From: Gemmatimonadota bacterium
GTDB taxonomy: Bacteria; Gemmatimonadota; Gemmatimonadetes; Gemmatimonadales; Gemmatimonadaceae
Direction: 5' to 3'
DNA length: 48,747 nt
Assembly (NCBI GenBank): GCA_028287345.1
Contig: JAQBPV010000010.1
Span: 1 to 48,747 of the forward strand
Shown: positions 43,679 through 48,747 of the stretch, in pieces
How the letters are laid out: the number at the start of each line of letters is the position of its first letter
Numbering within the stretch: the stretch's first letter is position 1
The notes under the pieces: model-generated
What the model was told of the DNA's origin: nothing
Seen by the model: only the letters and a program-made list of their open reading frames with translations
Database searches by the model: none
Translations under genes and position numbers: made by a program

Positions 43679-45226
43679 ATGAACACAGCGCGCCTGCGCT
43701 CCTGGCTGTTGTGGTTCATCGTACTCGCGGCGACGGCCTCGCTGCTGATGTTGATGCGCGCGCGGCTCGACGAAGCGCACTTCGCGCTCGCGTTTCTGCT
43801 CGTCGTCCTCGCAGGCAGCGCCGCCGAAGGTCGCGCACTTGGCGTGGCGCTCGCGGGCGTGGCGTTCGTCGTCTTCAACTGGTTCTTCCTCCGTCCATAC
43901 AACACGCTCATCATCGAGGATCCGCGCGACTGGTTGGTCCTCGTCGCCTTTCTCGTCACCGGCATCGTGGCCGCGCAGCTGCTCGAGCGACAGCGCCAAG
44001 CGACGGAGAGCGCTCGCCGTCGTGCCGACGAGATCGATCGTCTCGCGACGCTTGGCGCCGAAACGCTCAAGGCGCCGCGCGCCGCGGAGGCACTCGATGC
44101 AATTGCCGCCGTCATACGCGAAGCGATGGGGGTAGAGCGCTGTTCGATCTTCCGTTGGGACGCGTCGGCGGGCCTGCGGCTCGCGGGGCAATCGCCGGCG
44201 CAGAGTGTGGGCGACGCGAATTCCGCCCTGCTGTCCTACACGGTGGAAAACGCGATGCCCGCCGCCGAGCGTGCGGACGGCACACTCACCATTCTCAGCG
44301 ACGCACTGGCCGCCGAGCGAACAGACTCGTCGCCGAGTGTAACGCTTGCCGATCTCAGTGCCCTCGGCATTCCGCTTGCGGTGAGCGGCAAGGTGGTCGG
44401 CGCGCTTCGCCTGTCGGCGGTGCAGCCATTCGGCGTGACGGATGATCAACGTCGCGTACTCGGCGCACTGTCGTACTACGCGGCGCTAGGCATCGAGCGA
44501 CTGCGGCTCGCCGGTGCCGAGGAGGAAGCGGAGTCGCTGCGTCGCGCCGATCGGCTGAAGGATGCGCTGCTTGCGGCCGTGTCGCACGACTTGCGCACGC
44601 CGCTGACCGCAATCAAGGGCATCGCGAACGAGATCTGGCGTGGCGGCGATCCGAGCAGGGCGCAGATCATCGAAGAGGAAGCCGATCGGCTGAATGCGCA
44701 GGTGGGCGATCTGTTGGAGCTGTCGCAGATCAATGCCGGCGTGTTGCCGCTCACGGTGACCACGAACGCCGTCGACGACGTGGTAGGTGCCGCGCTCGAT
44801 CGCGTGGAGTCCGTGCATGGCGCAGGGCGCATCGACGTGCGCATCGCGAACGACGACGCGATTCTCGTCGGCGACTTCGACTTCATGCATACGATGCGGG
44901 CGCTGACGAATCTTCTCGAGAATGCGCTCAAGTATTCGCCGAGCGAGCTGCCAGTCCAGCTCGAGGTGGTACAGCTGGGCGACCGGCTTCGCTTCACCGT
45001 CGAAGACCGCGGTCCGGGCATCCCCGCCGGCGACGAGCAGAAGATCTTCGCGCCGTTCTACCGAGGCTCGGCAGTGTCCGACGGCGTGCGCGGCACGGGG
45101 CTCGGTCTTTCCATCGCACGGCAGTTGATCGAAGCGCAGCGTGGAACGCTGGAGTATGCACCGCGCACGAATGGTGGCAGCCGTTTCACGATCGATCTGC
45201 CTGCCGCCGCGCAGCCACGGGCCTGA
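43679..45226 (+). CDS. kdpD: Short KdpD-like sensor histidine kinase
   Basis: A 515-aa kinase lacking the roughly 380-residue N-terminal KdpD and USP domains of E. coli KdpD (894 aa). It begins with the membrane block of the DUF4118 type (about 8-100: WLLWFIVLAATASLLMLM, ALGVALAGVAFVVFNWFFLRP, WLVLVAFLVTGIVAAQ). A GAF-like domain (about 130-275) follows, then HisKA with H303 (SHDLRTPLTAIKG) and HATPase_c (NLLENALKYSP, DRGPGIP, RGTGLGLSIARQL). All catalytic motifs are present. The missing N-terminus is where Kdp potassium and nucleotide input is thought to lie in E. coli. The start, ATG at 43679, follows the kdpE stop closely. Confidence 0.9.
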   Translation: MNTARLRSWLLWFIVLAATASLLMLMRARLDEAHFALAFLLVVLAGSAAEGRALGVALAGVAFVVFNWFFLRPYNTLIIEDPRDWLVLVAFLVTGIVAAQLLERQRQATESARRRADEIDRLATLGAETLKAPRAAEALDAIAAVIREAMGVERCSIFRWDASAGLRLAGQSPAQSVGDANSALLSYTVENAMPAAERADGTLTILSDALAAERTDSSPSVTLADLSALGIPLAVSGKVVGALRLSAVQPFGVTDDQRRVLGALSYYAALGIERLRLAGAEEEAESLRRADRLKDALLAAVSHDLRTPLTAIKGIANEIWRGGDPSRAQIIEEEADRLNAQVGDLLELSQINAGVLPLTVTTNAVDDVVGAALDRVESVHGAGRIDVRIANDDAILVGDFDFMHTMRALTNLLENALKYSPSELPVQLEVVQLGDRLRFTVEDRGPGIPAGDEQKIFAPFYRGSAVSDGVRGTGLGLSIARQLIEAQRGTLEYAPRTNGGSRFTIDLPAAAQPRA

Positions 45227-45245
45227 TCGTCCTTGTAAAACCTTT

Positions 45246-45286
45246 ATGCCCTGAGGCCGCACCTCGAATGCGGCCCTTGCGGGCAT
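45246..45286 (+). promoter_or_regulatory. Nested leader hairpin before kdp structural genes
   Basis: ATGCCC (45246-45251) pairs with GGGCAT (45281-45286), enclosing a perfect inner stem GGCCGCA (45255-45261) / TGCGGCC (45269-45275). It lies 20 nt after the kdpD stop and 61 nt before the 42-codon ORF. It could be a weak terminator, an attenuator or a structured leader. Just upstream is an A/T-rich stretch (TTGTAAAACCTTTATG, 45234-45248) in otherwise GC-rich DNA. Confidence 0.45.
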
Positions 45287-45346
45287 CCCGATAGCCTGCG
45301 GATGCGGCGAATGAACTGCCGCACCCACGCCTTCCGGGACGTCGCA

Positions 45347-45475
45347 ATGATCGACCTTCTCTACCTCTTCGGCACCGTCGCCTTCTTCGGCCTCATGCTC
45401 GGCTACGTGGCGTTCTGCGAGCGAATCGGGCAGAGCGATGAAGCGATGGCCCTCGCCCCAGAGACGCGCCCATGA
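45347..45475 (+). CDS. 42-codon single-helix membrane ORF upstream of kdpF
   Basis: Encodes a 42-aa peptide, MIDLLYLFGTVAFFGLMLGY followed by a polar tail VAFCERIGQSDEAMALAPETRP. One clear membrane helix fills the first half. Its TGA overlaps the kdpF ATG (ATGA), so it is probably translationally coupled to kdpF. This supports it as a real gene despite its size. I do not recognise a named family. It may be an extra small subunit or a regulator of the Kdp complex. The Shine-Dalgarno is weak. Confidence 0.65.
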   Translation: MIDLLYLFGTVAFFGLMLGYVAFCERIGQSDEAMALAPETRP

Positions 45476-45561
45476 ACGCCGAAACGCTCATCGCGCTCGC
45501 CGTCACGGTCGCCGTTCTCGCCTACCTCGTCTACACCCTCATCCGGCCCGAGAAGTTCTGA
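45472..45561 (+). CDS. kdpF: Potassium-transporting ATPase small subunit KdpF
   Basis: A 29-aa single-helix peptide, MNAETLIALAVTVAVLAYLV then YTLIRPEKF. The pattern helix-Tyr-x-Leu-hydrophobic-Arg-Pro-Glu-Lys-Phe is the KdpF signature (E. coli ends LIKPEKF-like). KdpF stabilises the KdpABC complex in the membrane. It overlaps the 42-codon ORF by 4 nt and is 1 nt from kdpA. Confidence 0.9.
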   Translation: MNAETLIALAVTVAVLAYLVYTLIRPEKF

Positions 45562-45562
45562 C

Positions 45563-47278
45563 ATGACCACCAACGGCTGGCTGCAGATCCTGTTTTTCAG
45601 CGCCGCCATACTCGCTGTGACGAAGCCGCTTGGGCTGTATCTGGTTGCGGTGTACGAAGGGCGTGTGCGCTGGCTCGCTCCGGTGGAGCATGGCATCTAT
45701 GCGCTGAGCGGAATCGATCCCGACGAAGACCAGCATTGGGCGGGATATGCGAGCGCGATGCTGCTCTTCAGCCTCGCGACCATGCTGCTGACGTATGTCG
45801 CACTGCGGCTGCAGCACGTACTCCCCTTCAATCCGCAGCACCTTCCTGGCGTCACCGATCGACAGTCGTTCGAGACGACAGCGTCGTTCACCACGAATAC
45901 CAACTGGCAGTCGTATGCCGGCGAGTCGACGATGTCGTACTTCTCGCAGGCGACCCAGCTCGCGTTTCACAACTTCATCTCGGCGGCCGTGGGCATGGCG
46001 ATCGCCGTGGCCTTCGTGCGCGGCCTCGCGCGCCGCTCGGCAGGGAAGCTCGGCAACTTCTGGACGGATCTCGTGCGCGGCACGCTGTACGTGCTGCTGC
46101 CGGCGTCGCTCGTGATCGCGCTGGTGCTCGTGCAGCAGGGCGTGATCCAGAACTTCGCCTCGTACGTCGAGCTCACGACGCTCGAGGGTGCGAAGCAGGT
46201 ATTGGCGATGGGACCCGTGGCGAGCCAGGAAGCGATCAAGCAGCTCGGCACGAATGGAGGAGGGTTTTTCAACGCGAACTCCGCGCATCCGTTCGAAAGC
46301 CCGACGCCGTGGACGAACTTCATCTCGATGTTCCTCATCTTCGCCATCCCGAGCGGCATGGTGTGGATGTTCGGGAGGATGGTCGGCAACGTGAAGCACG
46401 GATGGGCTGTGTGGGCGGCGATGTTCATTCTGTTTTTCGGTGGCGTCAGCGTCGCCTACTGGGCGGAGGCGCGCGGCAATCCAATCCACGCAGCGCGTGG
46501 TGTCGACGTCGTGGCGAGCGACGCGCAGTCCGGCGGCAACATGGAAGGCAAGGAGGTGAGGTTCGGTATCGCCAACTCCGCACTCTTTGCCGCCGTTACC
46601 ACCGACGCATCGTGCGGCGCGGTGAACGCGATGCACGACTCCTTCACGCCACTCGGTGGACTCGTGCCGATGGTCAACATGCAGCTCGGCGAAGTCATGT
46701 TCGGTGGCGTTGGCGCCGGTCTGTACGGAATGCTCATGATGGTCGTGCTCACCGTGTTCCTCGCCGGCCTCATGGTCGGACGCACCCCTGAGTATCTCGG
46801 CAAGAAGATTCAGGCGCGCGAGATCCAGATGGCGATGCTTTTCGCGCTGCTGTCGTCGCTGCTCATTCTCGGCATGACCGGCGTGTCCGTCGTTTTCTCC
46901 GATGGACTGAAGGGACTGAGCAACGCCGGACCACACGGCTTCTCCGAAATCCTCTACGCGTTCAGCTCGGCGTTCGCCAACAATGGCAGCGCCTTCGCCG
47001 GACTCACGGGCTCGACCTACTACTACAACACGCTTCTCGGCGTGACGATGCTGTTCGGCCGCTTTGCGCTGATCGTGCCCGTGCTCGCGCTTGCCGGCTT
47101 CATGTCGCAGAAGAAGGTGGCGCCGGAGACTGCGGGAACGTTCCCCGTCACCGGGCCGCTATTCGTGCTGCTGCTCATAGGCGTCATCATCATCGTCGGC
47201 GCGCTCACCTTTTTCCCTGCGCTCGCCCTCGGGCCGATCGTCGAGCACCTCTTCATGGGTGCGGGGAGCCTGTTCTAA
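45563..47278 (+). CDS. kdpA: Potassium-transporting ATPase subunit A
   Basis: A 571-aa potassium-binding channel-like subunit of the Kdp pump, close to the usual length of about 560. Filter-region motifs are clear: [20 protein letters not shown] (first 20 residues quoted), [30 protein letters not shown] and [11 protein letters not shown] correspond to the four selectivity loops. Multiple helices run throughout. It starts 1 nt after kdpF and ends 1 nt before kdpB. Taken with kdpB it forms the main part of an inducible high-affinity K+ uptake operon. Confidence 0.97.
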   Translation: MTTNGWLQILFFSAAILAVTKPLGLYLVAVYEGRVRWLAPVEHGIYALSGIDPDEDQHWAGYASAMLLFSLATMLLTYVALRLQHVLPFNPQHLPGVTDRQSFETTASFTTNTNWQSYAGESTMSYFSQATQLAFHNFISAAVGMAIAVAFVRGLARRSAGKLGNFWTDLVRGTLYVLLPASLVIALVLVQQGVIQNFASYVELTTLEGAKQVLAMGPVASQEAIKQLGTNGGGFFNANSAHPFESPTPWTNFISMFLIFAIPSGMVWMFGRMVGNVKHGWAVWAAMFILFFGGVSVAYWAEARGNPIHAARGVDVVASDAQSGGNMEGKEVRFGIANSALFAAVTTDASCGAVNAMHDSFTPLGGLVPMVNMQLGEVMFGGVGAGLYGMLMMVVLTVFLAGLMVGRTPEYLGKKIQAREIQMAMLFALLSSLLILGMTGVSVVFSDGLKGLSNAGPHGFSEILYAFSSAFANNGSAFAGLTGSTYYYNTLLGVTMLFGRFALIVPVLALAGFMSQKKVAPETAGTFPVTGPLFVLLLIGVIIIVGALTFFPALALGPIVEHLFMGAGSLF

Positions 47279-47279
47279 C

Positions 47280-48747
47280 ATGTCTACCCAGAAGCGACCG
47301 TTGTTCGATGGCCCAATCGTTCGTCGCGCCATTGGCGACGCCTTTACCAAGCTCGCACCGCGGCACATGGTGCGGAATCCGGTGATGTTCGTGGTACTCA
47401 TCGGGAGTGTGCTGACGACGCTCGTGCTCGTGCGCGACACCATTGCCGGGCGCGGCGACATCGCGTTCACGGTTCAGATCGCGCTGTGGCTCTGGTTCAC
47501 CGTGCTCTTCGCGAACTTCGCAGAGGCGATGGCGGAGGGACGCGGCAAGGCGCAGGCGGACACACTGCGCAAGTCGCGCACGGAGACGACCGCGAAGCGT
47601 CTCATCAAACCAGACGACCGGAGCAACACCGAGGTCGTCGCCGCACCAGCGTTGCGCCGCGGAGATCTCGTCCTCTGCCTGCCAGGCGACGTCATTCCCA
47701 GCGATGGTGAAGTGGTGGAGGGTGTCGCGTCCGTCGATGAGTCGGCAATCACCGGCGAGTCCGCTCCCGTCGTGCGCGAAAGCGGCGGCGACCGCTCTGC
47801 CGTCACGGGCGGGACGAAGGTGCTGTCCGACTTCCTCGTCATTCGCATCAGCGCGAATCCTGGCGAAACATTCCTCGACCGCATGATCGCGCTCGTCGAA
47901 GGCGCATCTCGGCAGAAGACGCCGAATGAGATCGCGCTGACGATCCTGCTCTCGGGGCTGACGATCATCTTCCTGCTGGCGGTCGTGACACTGCAACCGT
48001 TCGCGATTTACTCCGGCGCTCCTGTCGCGATTCCCATTCTGATCGCGCTCCTGGTCTGCCTCATTCCGACGACCATCGGCGGGCTGCTTTCGGCAATCGG
48101 CATCGCCGGCATGGATCGCATGATCCAGCAGAACGTCATCGCGATGAGCGGTCGCGCCGTCGAAGCCGCGGGTGACGTCAACACACTGTTGCTCGACAAG
48201 ACCGGCACCATCACGCTCGGCAATCGGCAGGCGGCGGCGTTCATCCCCGTGTCGGGCGTGGAGCTCGACGATCTCGCCGATCGAGCACAGCTCTCGTCGC
48301 TGCCGGACGAGACGCCGGAAGGGCGAAGCATCGTCGTGCTCGCGAAAGAGCAGTTTGGTCTGCGTGCTCGCGATGCATCGGGGATGGAGTTCGTGCCGTT
48401 CAGCGCCACGACGCGCATGAGCGGCGTGAACTCCGGCACGTCAGTGGTACGAAAAGGCGCCGGGGACGCGGTGGTCCGGTGGGTGAAGGAGAATGGCGGC
48501 AGCATTCCGCTCGACCTCGAGGCAGTCGTATCGCGCGTGGCGACCGAAGGCGGCACGCCGCTCGTGGTCGCCGAGCGGCGCGGCAGCGCACCGGCACGCG
48601 TGCTGGGCGTCATCTACCTCAAGGACATCGTGAAGGGCGGCATGCGCGAGCGGTTCGACCGCCTGCGCGCCATGGGCATTCGCACGGTGATGATCACCGG
48701 CGACAACCCGCTCACGGCCGCCGCGATCGCGCGGGAAGCCGGCGTCG
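47280..48747 (+). CDS. kdpB: Potassium-transporting ATPase subunit B, 5' part (runs off window end)
   Basis: A P-type ATPase that powers KdpA; 489 codons are visible before the window ends. Motifs in order: membrane helices ([39 protein letters not shown]), the actuator loop [14 protein letters not shown], the helix-4 region [18 protein letters not shown], the phosphorylated D306 in DKTGT, and the P-domain start [14 protein letters not shown]. The usual K-binding/N-domain FSATTRMSG is intact. KdpC should follow outside the window. Confidence 0.97.
   Translation, partial: MSTQKRPLFDGPIVRRAIGDAFTKLAPRHMVRNPVMFVVLIGSVLTTLVLVRDTIAGRGDIAFTVQIALWLWFTVLFANFAEAMAEGRGKAQADTLRKSRTETTAKRLIKPDDRSNTEVVAAPALRRGDLVLCLPGDVIPSDGEVVEGVASVDESAITGESAPVVRESGGDRSAVTGGTKVLSDFLVIRISANPGETFLDRMIALVEGASRQKTPNEIALTILLSGLTIIFLLAVVTLQPFAIYSGAPVAIPILIALLVCLIPTTIGGLLSAIGIAGMDRMIQQNVIAMSGRAVEAAGDVNTLLLDKTGTITLGNRQAAAFIPVSGVELDDLADRAQLSSLPDETPEGRSIVVLAKEQFGLRARDASGMEFVPFSATTRMSGVNSGTSVVRKGAGDAVVRWVKENGGSIPLDLEAVVSRVATEGGTPLVVAERRGSAPARVLGVIYLKDIVKGGMRERFDRLRAMGIRTVMITGDNPLTAAAIAREAGV

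Noticed and set aside
45539-46936. A 465-codon minus-strand frame opposite kdpA
   Set aside because: Shadow of kdpA, which has all selectivity-loop motifs.

Overview
The window is ordinary-looking chromosome from a high-GC, Gram-negative, aerobic bacterium. The signs are a caa3-type cytochrome oxidase, an RND efflux pump with an outer-membrane lipoprotein channel, beta-barrel and Tat-exported proteins, and frequent TTG/GTG starts in overlapping operons. Overall gene content fits Gemmatimonadota, but this is inference from style and content; no 16S rRNA or other decisive marker is present. I saw no tRNA, rRNA, phage, insertion sequence or CRISPR array.

Layout. 1-3454: 3' part of gyrA, a strong terminator, then a membrane diguanylate cyclase whose last 13 codons are cut off by an amber codon. 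3468-9118: tightly coupled operon of threonine dehydratase, Ser/Thr kinase, sorbosone-dehydrogenase-like lipoprotein, M1 aminopeptidase and an unknown secreted protein. 9122-14974: CoA-binding protein (-), saccharopine-dehydrogenase-like oxidoreductase (+), PBP4-type peptidase (-), HGSNAT-like acyltransferase (-), small membrane protein (+). 15105-24085 (all -): cNMP-domain/aspartase fusion, nicotinate phosphoribosyltransferase, a small conserved-looking protein, then ctaC-D-E-F-G for the caa3 oxidase. 24302-34621: glycosylasparaginase-like enzyme, chemoreceptor, leuS, YVTN propeller protein, beta-barrel protein, erythrin-VIT1 iron exporter, two-PDZ protein. 34963-41706: TetR regulator divergent from an RND pump operon, with two operator palindromes between them. 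41813-42907: Old Yellow Enzyme. 42952-end: a potassium-uptake locus ordered kdpE, short kdpD, a 42-codon membrane ORF, kdpF, kdpA, kdpB (cut by the window end).

The most unusual layer is non-coding. All four convergent gene junctions with room for one (10852-11185, 14975-15104, 25502-25644, 34622-34962) carry a large inverted repeat, and most of these are unrelated in sequence. Two further palindromes lie between gyrA and the cyclase gene, and one in the aspartase/asparaginase divergent region. One palindrome family (AGCAGGTCCCTCG...GGGACGACA) occurs as the gyrA terminator and, in frame, inside the ctaG-like coding sequence, where it encodes about 25 residues, much like Rickettsia palindromic elements.

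Functional links: asparaginase-like enzyme and aspartase form a divergent pair that could turn asparagine-type substrates into fumarate; TetR and its operators probably control the efflux pump; KdpD/KdpE probably control the downstream KdpFAB operon. I found no convincing wholly new multi-gene system; the palindromes, the in-gene element, the amber-truncated cyclase and the cNMP-aspartase fusion are the best leads.
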